Of a DNA stretch of 64,000 nt, positions 27,603 to 35,697 are shown piece by piece. Under the pieces are notes generated by a model. The model was not told the DNA's origin. It saw only the letters and a list, made by a program, of their open reading frames with translations, and searched no databases. The DNA is taken from positions 1,736,001 to 1,800,000 of the forward strand of contig NZ_CP032286.1 in NCBI RefSeq assembly GCF_002165305.2, in the 5' to 3' direction. Made by a program: the position numbers and the translations under genes. This stretch comes from Acinetobacter sp. WCHA55 (lineage in GTDB: Bacteria; Pseudomonadota; Gammaproteobacteria; Pseudomonadales; Moraxellaceae). Positions within the stretch are counted from its first letter, which is position 1; the number at the start of each line of letters is the position of its first letter.

Positions 27603-29453
27603 ATGTTCAAATGGTTTGAAAAACGTGTTGATCCCTATCCAGAAGAAGGTTTAAACCAACCTTTACCGACCACGTTCTTTCCGTTTGTATGGCAGGCAGC
27701 TAAAGGTGTGCGTGGCTATTTGCTGATTTTGATTCTATTCACGGCTGGTGCTGCCAGCTTTGAAGCCTTGTTTTATGCCAAAATTGGTGACTTAGTGAAC
27801 TGGCTCAGTAAAAGCCAGCCAGAAACACTATTAGCGGAACATGGTTCAAATTTAGTCCTGTTATTCTGTATTTTACTGGCCAATATTTTATTTGCCAGTT
27901 TACAGTCGATTATTAAGCACCAAATATTATTTAGCACTTTTCCCATGCGTCTGCGCTGGCGCTTTCATAATTTATTACTGAAGCAAAGTCTCGACTTTTT
28001 TCACAATGATTTTGCAGGGCGACTCTCCGCAAAAGTCATGCAAACCGCACTGGCAATCCGTGAGTTCTGGGTCATTTTGGGTGACATGTTGGCATATGTG
28101 TTGATTTATTTTGTCACAGTCAATTTGGTGCTTGCCGCTATTTCCCCACTCCTAATATTGCCTTTACTAGTCTGGTTGGCATTGTTTATCTGCGCAGCAA
28201 ATTACTTCATCCCACGTTTGAGCAAAGTTTCAAATGAACAGGCTGATGCCCGAGCTGTGATGACTGGCCGTGTTACCGATGCTTATACCAATATCCAAAC
28301 AGTAAAGCTTTTTGCCCATGCAGGACGTGAAAGCTTATATGCTAAAGCCTCGATGCAGGAGTTTATGGTCACCGTCTATAAACAAATGCGTTTAGGTGCT
28401 AAATATGAAATCAGCATCCTATTTTTAAACATAGTGCTTTATGCAGGTGTACTGGGTACTGCAGTTTGGTTATGGATGAACGGGCGAGTTGAACTCGGTG
28501 TTATTGCTGCTGCAACGGCTATGATTTTAAAACTGAGCAGTATTGCCGAATTTATCATGTGGCAAACCTCAGCACTTTTTGAAAGTGTCGGCACCATTCA
28601 AGACGGCATGAAAACTCTCGGTCGTTCAATCACGATTCAAGACAAACCTGATGCCAAAGATCTTGAGGTTAAACAAGGTGTGATTGAGTTTAAAGATGTC
28701 ACTTTTGCATACAACAGTAAAAATGTCATCGATAATTTAAACCTACGTATTCAAGCTGGGGAAAAAATTGGGATCGTGGGTCGTTCTGGTGCAGGGAAAT
28801 CAACACTGATTCAACTATTACTGCATTTTTATCAATTGAAACAGGGTGAAATTTTAATTGATGGACAGAATATCGAAGATATCACCCAAGACAGTTTACG
28901 TCGTAATATTGCATTAGTGACTCAAGACACCTCCTTGCTACACCGTAGTGTCGCAGAAAATATTAAATATGGCCGTCCAAATGCCAGTGATGAAGAAATG
29001 TATGCTGCTGTACGTAAGGCCAAAGCAGAAGAGTTTATTCCTCAACTGACTGACTTACGTGGTAAATCAGGTTATGAAGCCTATGTTGGTGAACGTGGGG
29101 TGAAACTTTCAGGTGGCCAACGGCAGCGTATCGCCATTGCTCGTGTATTCTTGAAAGATGCACCGATTCTAATTTTAGATGAAGCCACCAGTGCCCTAGA
29201 CTCGGAAGTTGAAGCCGCAATTCAATCTAGCCTTGATGACTTAATGCAAGATAAAACGGTGATTGCGATTGCTCACCGTCTTTCAACCATTGCCCAAATG
29301 GATCGTTTGATTGTACTTGATGAAGGTCATATTGCAGAACAAGGCACACATGAAGAACTGATTCAAAAAAATGGTATCTATGCTCACCTTTGGCAGCGTC
29401 AAACAGGTGGATTTTTAACGGAACAGCATCCGATTAAAAAGAAAGAAGCCTAA
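27603..29453 (+). CDS. ABC exporter, fused permease and ATPase (MsbA/multidrug type)
   Basis: 616 residues. Six membrane helices fill about 35-330; the nucleotide-binding domain fills about 360-600 with Walker A GRSGAGKST, signature LSGGQRQRIA, Walker B ILILDEATSALD and the H-loop IAIAHRLST. It acts as a homodimer or heterodimer in the inner membrane to export lipids or drugs. MsbA itself is usually next to lpxK, which is absent here, so a multidrug or lipid exporter of unknown substrate is the safer call. Confidence 0.9.
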   Translation: MFKWFEKRVDPYPEEGLNQPLPTTFFPFVWQAAKGVRGYLLILILFTAGAASFEALFYAKIGDLVNWLSKSQPETLLAEHGSNLVLLFCILLANILFASLQSIIKHQILFSTFPMRLRWRFHNLLLKQSLDFFHNDFAGRLSAKVMQTALAIREFWVILGDMLAYVLIYFVTVNLVLAAISPLLILPLLVWLALFICAANYFIPRLSKVSNEQADARAVMTGRVTDAYTNIQTVKLFAHAGRESLYAKASMQEFMVTVYKQMRLGAKYEISILFLNIVLYAGVLGTAVWLWMNGRVELGVIAAATAMILKLSSIAEFIMWQTSALFESVGTIQDGMKTLGRSITIQDKPDAKDLEVKQGVIEFKDVTFAYNSKNVIDNLNLRIQAGEKIGIVGRSGAGKSTLIQLLLHFYQLKQGEILIDGQNIEDITQDSLRRNIALVTQDTSLLHRSVAENIKYGRPNASDEEMYAAVRKAKAEEFIPQLTDLRGKSGYEAYVGERGVKLSGGQRQRIAIARVFLKDAPILILDEATSALDSEVEAAIQSSLDDLMQDKTVIAIAHRLSTIAQMDRLIVLDEGHIAEQGTHEELIQKNGIYAHLWQRQTGGFLTEQHPIKKKEA

Positions 29454-29754
29454 CTTTAGTTTCTATTTTCAGCATGCTTAGATCATTATCCCAATAATTT
29501 AAGCGTGCTGATTTTGAAAAGATTTTACGTAATTTTGAGTATCATTTACTGAGCGTTGATTTTTATTGTGAGACTTATATTTTTGCTCAGAAATTTATGA
29601 TATTTATAATATCGTTCCACTAAATCAAAAATGAAAAGGATACTGAATTGCTAAGGCTGGGAGCATATTGTCCAACAATATGCTCCATGAATTTGAAATA
29701 TTCATGCCAATATAACTTCAGTTAGAAAAGAAAGAAAAATGCAATGGATCGCGC
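29454..29754. other. Intergenic region between the ABC exporter and AraC genes
   Basis: About 300 AT-rich bases without a gene. It contains the perfect 11-bp-stem hairpin at 29660-29686 (entered separately) and the promoter of the AraC gene. The exporter has no recognisable intrinsic terminator here. Confidence 0.4.
29660..29686. repeat. Perfect inverted repeat upstream of the AraC gene
   Basis: GGAGCATATTG, loop TCCAA, CAATATGCTCC: 11 bp of perfect pairing. No T-run follows. It lies about 70 bases before the AraC-family start, in the zone expected for an operator or a 5' leader structure. Confidence 0.5.
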
Positions 29755-30783
29755 ATGAAAACAGTTTCACTTCGCCAAGATCAAGGAATTCCTGGTGTCT
29801 ATGGCTTATTGTTGTTAGATGTTGTGTCTCGTTGGGGCTATAACGCAGAGACCCTATTTTCCCCTTTTCAACTTACGAGTGAACAACTCGCGGAGCCTGA
29901 CTTTCGCATCCCCGTTCATACTGCCAATGAACTTGTGAAGTTGGCCAGTCGTCTCACTGGTGAGCCCACGCTTGGCTACCATCTAGGCACGCAAATGCGT
30001 ATTTCAATTCATGGCTTCATTGGCTACGCCATTATGACAACTCATGATATTGGCGAAGCCTTGGTACTCGCTAACCGTTTTATTCAACTGCGCATGCCTT
30101 TTTTGCAGCTTTTCTTTTCCACCTTTGGGGAAAAAGCGACTTTACAATTACGCTGTGATGTCGATATAGAGCCGTTGCGTACCGATATTGCGATCAGTAT
30201 TATCTTTGGTATTGTTTCGATGAGTAAGGCACTCACTGGCATTGAAAATCTGGCTGGGGAAATTGATTTTGATTTTCCAGAACCTGAAGGCTTTGATCGC
30301 TATCGTGCAAAGCTGCCTAACCATAGTGTTCGCTTTGATCAACCACATCTACTTTTGAGTTTTGATAAGCATTATCTAGGCTTTAAAATGGTTAATGCTG
30401 ACCCACTTGCAAGCCAAATAGCCATTAATCAATGTGAAGCTGAACTCTCAGCCATGGGCGAACGTCGAAGATTATCGATGCGTGTTCGTGACATTTTGAC
30501 GCACTCAGAACAACACTATTTAAGCATCGAGCACGTAGCAGACCTCTTACACATGTCTGATCGTACACTGAAACGCCAATTGGCTGCTGAAAGCACGTCC
30601 TTTTCCACCATTGTGGATGAAGTACGTTACCGTCATGCCACATCACTTTTATCACGGACAGACTACAGCTTAGAACAAATTGCGGATGAACTGGGATATA
30701 GTGATGTGGCGAATTTTAGCCGAGCCTTTAAGCGTTGGAGTGGACGTAGCCCGAGCAATTGGCGTAAAGATCCGTATTTATAG
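29755..30783 (+). CDS. AraC-family transcriptional regulator (OruR/ArgR-like domain layout)
   Basis: 342 residues. Residues about 20-200 form the 'arabinose-binding domain of AraC regulator' type found in OruR-like proteins, with GEPTLGYHLGTQMRISIHGFIGYAIMT. Residues about 240-338 are the double helix-turn-helix, with LSIEHVADLLHMSDRTLKRQLAAE and the C-terminal LGYSDVANFSRAFKRWSGRSPSNWR. The target is unknown; gcvH follows on the same strand but has its own ribosome site 70 bases on. Confidence 0.88.
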   Translation: MKTVSLRQDQGIPGVYGLLLLDVVSRWGYNAETLFSPFQLTSEQLAEPDFRIPVHTANELVKLASRLTGEPTLGYHLGTQMRISIHGFIGYAIMTTHDIGEALVLANRFIQLRMPFLQLFFSTFGEKATLQLRCDVDIEPLRTDIAISIIFGIVSMSKALTGIENLAGEIDFDFPEPEGFDRYRAKLPNHSVRFDQPHLLLSFDKHYLGFKMVNADPLASQIAINQCEAELSAMGERRRLSMRVRDILTHSEQHYLSIEHVADLLHMSDRTLKRQLAAESTSFSTIVDEVRYRHATSLLSRTDYSLEQIADELGYSDVANFSRAFKRWSGRSPSNWRKDPYL

Positions 30784-30854
30784 ATCTTTTGTTTTGGTAG
30801 AAAAGCATGTATAAATCATGCGAAAAATGATTTTTGTATTTTAAGGAGTTATTC

Positions 30855-31229
30855 ATGAATCATCCTTCAGAATTGAAGTATGCAAGTACACATGAATGGG
30901 TGCGTATTGAAGGTGATCTTGTTGTAACTGGTATTTCAGACCATGCACAGGATGCTTTAGGCGATTTAGTCTATGTTGAAACACCAGAAGTTGGTCAACA
31001 AATCACTGCGGGCGAGCAAGCAGGTGTAGTTGAATCTGTAAAAACAGCTTCTGATATTCATGCACCTGTTTCTGGTACCGTGGTAGAAATCAATACCAAT
31101 CTGGAAGATGATCCTGACTTCGTCAATGATGACCCTTATGGGAAAGGTTGGATTTATAAAATTAAACCAGATAATATCGCAGATGTAGAACAGCTCCTTT
31201 CAAGCACGGCCTATGAAGCAGGTCTATAA
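30855..31229 (+). CDS. gcvH: Glycine cleavage system H protein
   Basis: About 124 residues from [22 protein letters not shown] seven bases upstream fixes this start over an in-frame ATG at 30834. The lipoylation site is ESVKTASDI, Lys at about residue 63. The protein shuttles the aminomethyl intermediate between the P and T proteins, and H-type proteins also take part in lipoate transfer. gcvP and gcvT are not adjacent, so this is a stand-alone copy. Confidence 0.94.
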   Translation: MNHPSELKYASTHEWVRIEGDLVVTGISDHAQDALGDLVYVETPEVGQQITAGEQAGVVESVKTASDIHAPVSGTVVEINTNLEDDPDFVNDDPYGKGWIYKIKPDNIADVEQLLSSTAYEAGL

Positions 31230-31253
31230 GGCTAGTATTCATATTTATAGCTC

Positions 31254-31282
31254 AAAAAATCAGTCTGCGGACTGATTTTTTA
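31254..31282 (+). terminator. Intrinsic terminator after gcvH
   Basis: AAAAAATCAGTC, loop TGCG, GACTGATTTTTT: a perfect hairpin with T-run. Confidence 0.92.
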
Positions 31283-31488
31283 CAACTATCGTCTTATTTT
31301 GATAAATTCACTCGATATTTACATATTCAACTCGCTTAAACACCAGCGTTTATTACTATAATTATACTTTTCACGTGCATTATCTTATAATTTGGTTATT
31401 CTAATATCACAGCCGTGACCTAGCTCCTGCATAAAATAATAGCAACAGCTCACGCCCTGTGGCCTCATCTTCGAACCAAAGGTTCTGC

Positions 31489-32667
31489 ATGTCTGCTCTT
31501 AATTCATCATCGCTATGGAATAAATCTTTTATTCTTTGCTTAGCTAATAATCTGTTTTTGTTCATTTTTTATTTTTCGCAGACCTCAATCCTCCCAATCT
31601 ATATTTTGAATGATTTGGGTGGAAACCTTGCACAAGCAGGCTTAGCCATGACCTTGTTCATGGCATCGTCTATTGCAGTTCGTCCTTTTAGCGGACTCAT
31701 TATTGAAAAATTTGGCAATAAGAAAACGCTTTTTATCGCAGAAGCCCTATTTTGTTTGTTTTCCTTGGCCTATTTATTTGCCGATAATTTACAACTGTTG
31801 TTACTGATTCGTTTTCTGCAGGGCATTTGGTTCAGTATCGTCACCACAGTTGCCGTACCTATCGTTAATGAGTTTATTCCAGAAAAACGTAAAGGCGAAG
31901 GCATGGGCTATTTTGTCATGTCGATTAATCTAGGGATTGTACTTGGGCCATTCCTCGGTTTAACCTTGATCCAGTCTGTATCCTACCCACTGGTCGCAGG
32001 GATTTTGGCGTTTAGTGTCTGTCTCGGTTTCTTGTTTTGCTTCTTTATCCCAATTCAGCAGGCCACTCAAAAATTGACACCCGCCGTGAAACGCAAGCTC
32101 AGTATCCATGACTTTGTTGAAACCAAAGCCTTGAATATTTCAATTATGGGCATGATGGTTTCTTTTTCCTATGCCAGTATCATGTCGTTCATTTCAACTT
32201 ATGCAGAGTCTAAACATCTGCTGAACTATGCGAGCCTATTTTTTATCGTCTTTGCAATTTCCATGATGAGTCTACGCCCTTTTACAGGCAAAGTTTATGA
32301 CCGTCACGGTGCAAGTTATGTGATTTACCCAGCGATTATATTATTTAGCTTAGGGCTTGTGATTCTTAGTCAGATTCAATCTCTGACAGGTTTGCTAGTT
32401 GCAGCTGTATGTGTAGGCATGGGTTTTGGTTCTGCACAGCCTTGTCTGCAAACTTTAGCTATTCAAAGTGCAGAAAAGCAGCGGATTGGTCATGCAACCT
32501 CCACGTTCTTTACTATGTATGACTTAGGTATTGCTCTTGGGTCTGTATTGTTGGGTATACTCATTTCTAAGCAAGGTTATAGCTTCAGCTATATGTTCTG
32601 TGCACTGACGACCGTTTTAAGTTTATTTTTCTATGCCTTTATCGCGAATAGAAAGAAACCCGCTTAA
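31489..32667 (+). CDS. Major facilitator superfamily transporter
   Basis: About 392 residues from the ATG at 31489, which has AAAGG seven bases upstream; a GTG ten codons earlier is less likely. About twelve hydrophobic segments, with the MFS loop motif at RPFSGLIIEKFGNKKTLFIAE and a second-half copy at RPFTGKVYDRHGASYV. It resembles drug/sugar efflux-type MFS proteins (AraJ/YfcJ-like). The substrate cannot be told. It converges on pilU; an imperfect terminator-like hairpin with arms AGTCCGTATG and CATACGGACT lies between them (32674-32707). Confidence 0.85.
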   Translation: MSALNSSSLWNKSFILCLANNLFLFIFYFSQTSILPIYILNDLGGNLAQAGLAMTLFMASSIAVRPFSGLIIEKFGNKKTLFIAEALFCLFSLAYLFADNLQLLLLIRFLQGIWFSIVTTVAVPIVNEFIPEKRKGEGMGYFVMSINLGIVLGPFLGLTLIQSVSYPLVAGILAFSVCLGFLFCFFIPIQQATQKLTPAVKRKLSIHDFVETKALNISIMGMMVSFSYASIMSFISTYAESKHLLNYASLFFIVFAISMMSLRPFTGKVYDRHGASYVIYPAIILFSLGLVILSQIQSLTGLLVAAVCVGMGFGSAQPCLQTLAIQSAEKQRIGHATSTFFTMYDLGIALGSVLLGILISKQGYSFSYMFCALTTVLSLFFYAFIANRKKPA

Positions 32668-32714
32668 AATACCAGTCCGTATGCGTATAGGAAAGAACAT
32701 ACGGACTCAGGAAT

Positions 32715-33908
32715 TTAGGCGTCAGCCTTCTCCTCTTCAGCTTCTTTGTTCTTTTCAGCAACCGCTTGATCAAAAGACAAAGCACTATTTGAGTTTAACT
32801 GCGGGTTGGCACGACTACTCTTTAATTTAATCTGTAGGCGTAATTCATTGACCGAGTCCGCATTTCGTAGCGCTTCTTCATAAGAGATTGCACCTTGATT
32901 GTATAAATCAAACAAAGCTTGGTCGAAGGTCTGCATACCGAGCTCTCGTGATTTTGACATCACTTCTTTCAGTTCATGGAAATTCCCTTTAAGGATCAAG
33001 TCTGACATCAACGGCGTATTGAGCATGATTTCAACTGCTGCTCGGCGGCCACGTCCATCTTCAGTTCGTACCAAGCGCTGTGAAATAATCGCTTTCATAT
33101 TGGAGGATAAGTCCATCAAAAGTTGATTGCGACGTTCATCTGGGAAAAAGTTAATAATACGATCTAAAGCCTGATTTGCATTATTGGCATGCAGTGTCCC
33201 AAGACATAAGTGGCCTGTTTCTGCAAAAGCTATAGCATGCTCCATAGTCTCCGTGTCACGAATCTCACCAATTAAAATGACATCGGGTGCTTGGCGCAGA
33301 GTATTTTTCAAAGCATTGTGCCAAGAGTGACAGTCCACACCTACTTCTCGATGAGTAATCATCGATTTCTTATGTTTGTGAACATACTCCACTGGGTCTT
33401 CAACTGTAATAATGTGCCCTGCCGAGTTCTCATTTCGATGATCAATCATCGCTGCCAAAGACGTAGATTTACCTGACCCTGTACCACCAACAACGAGTAC
33501 TAAACCACGTTTTTCCATAATTACGTCTTTTAAAGACGTTGGAAGTTGTAATTTAGTGAAGTTAGGAATTTCCGCAGTAATCGTACGAATCACCATACCT
33601 ACATGCAGTTGCTGCTGAAAAACATTGACACGAAAACGCGAAACATTGGGAACGCTAATTGCAAAATTACACTCAAGCTCGGTTTCGAACTCTAATCGTT
33701 GCTTCTCATTCATTAAACTATAAGCAAAGAGTTTGGTCTGATCAGATGGCAAGTTTTGTTGACCGAGCGGCTTCATGAGGCCCTGATGCTTAATACTTGG
33801 CGGAAAGTCTGCAGATATAAATAAGTCTGAACCACCATACTCAACCACTTTGCTAAGCATGTGAAACATCATCCGACGGGCTTCTTCTAAAAGTTCTGCA
33901 GAATACAT
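32715..33908 (-). CDS. pilU: Type IV pilus retraction ATPase, PilU type
   Basis: 397 residues of the PilT/PilU secretion ATPase family. Walker A is GGTGSGKST, the Asp box is ITVEDPVEYVH, Walker B is DVILIGEIRDTETM, and the His box is HLCLGTLHANNANQALDRI. The N-terminal GGSDLFISADFPPSIKHQG and the extended C-terminal tail after DSVNELRLQIKL fit PilU better than PilT. It helps PilT retract pili for twitching and DNA uptake. PilT is often the neighbour; here it is absent. The C-terminus is a Lys/Glu/Ala-rich tail. Confidence 0.88.
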   Translation of the reverse strand: MYSAELLEEARRMMFHMLSKVVEYGGSDLFISADFPPSIKHQGLMKPLGQQNLPSDQTKLFAYSLMNEKQRLEFETELECNFAISVPNVSRFRVNVFQQQLHVGMVIRTITAEIPNFTKLQLPTSLKDVIMEKRGLVLVVGGTGSGKSTSLAAMIDHRNENSAGHIITVEDPVEYVHKHKKSMITHREVGVDCHSWHNALKNTLRQAPDVILIGEIRDTETMEHAIAFAETGHLCLGTLHANNANQALDRIINFFPDERRNQLLMDLSSNMKAIISQRLVRTEDGRGRRAAVEIMLNTPLMSDLILKGNFHELKEVMSKSRELGMQTFDQALFDLYNQGAISYEEALRNADSVNELRLQIKLKSSRANPQLNSNSALSFDQAVAEKNKEAEEEKADA

Positions 33909-34102
33909 AGTGTTCTCTAAAAATTAGTGCAAATAGCTGACTTAAAAAGCATTTCTTTTATTCAAAATACAATCTTTTATCGTGTTCTTTCAGGTTACTG
34001 ATTTTGCATAAGTTTATGCTCTAGCTCAACCTAATTTATGGTTTACTAAATAACTTTTGCTTAATTTTCAATTTACTATCTTCATTTATTGAACTGTATC
34101 AC

Positions 34103-34132
34103 AAAAAAAGACCTTTCAATGAAAGGTCTTTT
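34103..34132 (-). terminator. Terminator of the DAHP synthase gene
   Basis: On the minus strand: AAAAGACCTTTC, short loop, GAAAGGTCTTTTTTT. It lies about 15 bases past the stop. Confidence 0.9.
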
Positions 34133-34144
34133 CTGCTGAACTTA

Positions 34145-35206
34145 TTAAGCACTACGTTGAATGGCATGGCAGCGTAATGTATCAGCAATCTCTAAGAGGA
34201 CTTGCTCGGTTTTTTCCCAACCTAAACAGCCATCGGTAACAGACTGACCATAGATCATGTCATCTGAAATTTTCTGATTGCCATCAACCAAATGACTTTC
34301 AAGCATGACCCCACACACTTTGCTTTGCTTGCGTTCCGCAACAATGCTACGCAGTACATCGGGTTGATTGAGTGGATTTTTACTACTATTGCCATGGCTA
34401 CAGTCAATAACCAAAGCGGGTAATCCACCTTGGACTTTATCTTGTATACGGCGAATATCTGCTAAGGCATAGTTAGGCCCTGAGTTCGCACCACGTAAAA
34501 TCAAGTGCGGCTTTGGATTTCCTTGAGACTGAAGCATACATGCCATGCCTTGCTGCCCAATTCCCATGAACTGGTGCGGGTTTGATGCAGACTGAATCGC
34601 ATCCAATGCAATTTGAATTGAACCATCTGTGCCATTTTTGAAACCAATGCTGAACGGCATATGACTCGAAATTTCACGGTGAATCTGCGACTCACTGGTA
34701 CGTGCTCCAATAGCTCCCCATGCCAACAGATCATCGAAATAAGCAGTCGCCACCGGGCTTAAAATTTCTGTAGCAATTGGTAAGCCCATTTCAATAATAG
34801 CTAAATACAATGCTCGAGACTGCTCTAATCCCAACTGCATATTGGAAGATCCATCGAGTAGAGGATCGTATAAAAAACCTTTCCAACCCACTGTTGTCCG
34901 TGGTTTTTCAATATAAGCTCGCATTACGAAGAAAATCTGATCTGAAACTTTGGTTTGTAGTTGTTTTAATTTTTCAGCATATTCTAAAACCGCAATAGGG
35001 TCATGAATGGAACACGGGCCAGTAATGACCATTAAACGAGGGTCTTTGCCCTCTAATATATTTTGAATGGTTTGACGCTGTTCAGCAATTTGTAATTTTA
35101 ATGGTGCTAAAAGTGGTAACTGTGCTTTGAGTTGCTGTGGCAAACTTAAAAGTGTTTCTTGAGCTGTCGTTTGAGTACTTTGTAGTGCAGTATTTAGAAC
35201 ATTCAT
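34145..35206 (-). CDS. 3-deoxy-7-phosphoheptulonate (DAHP) synthase, class I
   Basis: 353 residues of the AroF/AroG/AroH family. The core contains MVITGPCSIHDPIAVLEYA, MRAYIEKPRTTVGWKGFLYDP, the GARTSESQIHRE metal/substrate loop, and the C-terminal CSHGNSSKNP. It joins phosphoenolpyruvate and erythrose 4-phosphate in the first step of aromatic amino acid synthesis. Which amino acid inhibits it is not readable. AAAGGA lies nine bases before the ATG and directly abuts a small hairpin. The gene is preceded by an attenuator with two aromatic-rich leader peptides, pointing to control by Tyr/Phe/Trp supply. Confidence 0.94.
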   Translation of the reverse strand: MNVLNTALQSTQTTAQETLLSLPQQLKAQLPLLAPLKLQIAEQRQTIQNILEGKDPRLMVITGPCSIHDPIAVLEYAEKLKQLQTKVSDQIFFVMRAYIEKPRTTVGWKGFLYDPLLDGSSNMQLGLEQSRALYLAIIEMGLPIATEILSPVATAYFDDLLAWGAIGARTSESQIHREISSHMPFSIGFKNGTDGSIQIALDAIQSASNPHQFMGIGQQGMACMLQSQGNPKPHLILRGANSGPNYALADIRRIQDKVQGGLPALVIDCSHGNSSKNPLNQPDVLRSIVAERKQSKVCGVMLESHLVDGNQKISDDMIYGQSVTDGCLGWEKTEQVLLEIADTLRCHAIQRSA

Positions 35207-35246
35207 TGGTTTGTATCCTTTGGACTGTAGTCTTCAGTCCGATCTT

Positions 35247-35351
35247 TTATTTGAGCGTTATGGGTCTAATGGATTGCTGGGCTAAAGTCATAAATTGACT
35301 AAAGTAAAACCAATAAAAGTTGCTAAAGTATGAATAGTTAGTTGTTTTCAT
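35247..35351 (-). CDS. Second aromatic-rich leader peptide before the DAHP synthase gene
   Basis: 34 codons, with ATG preceded by TTTTGGAG at good spacing. The peptide contains NYSYFSNFYWFYFSQF, ten aromatic residues in 16, far beyond chance. It lies between the transcription terminator of the first attenuator and the DAHP synthase gene. Its stop codon is 7 bases before a 6-bp hairpin (GGACTG/CAGTCC, 35222-35240) that abuts the ribosome site of the synthase gene. A stalled or terminating ribosome could therefore alter access to that site (inference). No T-run follows, so this layer, if real, would act on translation. Confidence 0.7.
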   Translation of the reverse strand: MKTTNYSYFSNFYWFYFSQFMTLAQQSIRPITLK

Positions 35352-35385
35352 GAAGTACTCCAAAATTTATTAAAACAGCAGATAT

Positions 35386-35477
35386 AAAAAAACCTGATCA
35401 GGGTTGCCGATCAGGTATTAACTAGGTGGGCAACCTTTTTGATGCCCGAACGCATTCAGGCAATTATCTAAATTGCC
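35386..35477 (-). promoter_or_regulatory. Transcription attenuator of the DAHP synthase gene
   Basis: Read on the minus strand, five short stems can form: A (GGCAATT/AATTGCC, 35459-35477), B (GCCTGAA/TTCGGGC, 35444-35461), D (GGGCA/TGCCC, 35443-35447 with 35428-35432), C (GGTTGCC/GGCAACC, 35429-35435 with 35402-35408) and terminator T (ACCTGATC/GATCAGGT, 35392-35416, then seven Ts). A excludes B, B excludes D, D excludes C, and C excludes T. A ribosome stalled on the Tyr/Phe/Trp codons of leader 1 masks the first arm of A, which by this relay prevents T and allows read-through. The stems are seen directly; the relay is inference. Confidence 0.8.
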
Positions 35478-35520
35478 AAAAGTAATAAGTTGCGTTAGAG
35501 GTTACAGGTTGCTTTAACAT
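35464..35520 (-). CDS. First leader peptide (attenuation) of the DAHP synthase gene
   Basis: 18 codons reading MLKQPVTSNATYYFWQFR then TAA. Codons 12-15 are Tyr-Tyr-Phe-Trp and codon 17 is Phe. The stretch from Trp to the stop codon overlaps hairpin A of the attenuator, as in classical ribosome-mediated attenuation. GAAGA about 8 bases upstream is a weak ribosome site. The promoter should lie in 35521-35697. Confidence 0.78.
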   Translation of the reverse strand: MLKQPVTSNATYYFWQFR

Positions 35521-35697
35521 TTTTATATCTTCAAAAATATGTCATCTGAAATTTAAAATACGCTGATTTTTTTGCTTTTACAACACTTTTTTATGCAAAA
35601 ATTCAGTTCTATATCATTTAAGCTACTATCTTCACTTTTAACTGAATGGCCTAATCATATTTGAGCTCATGAGAATAGCTGCAATATAAAGCCAAGC

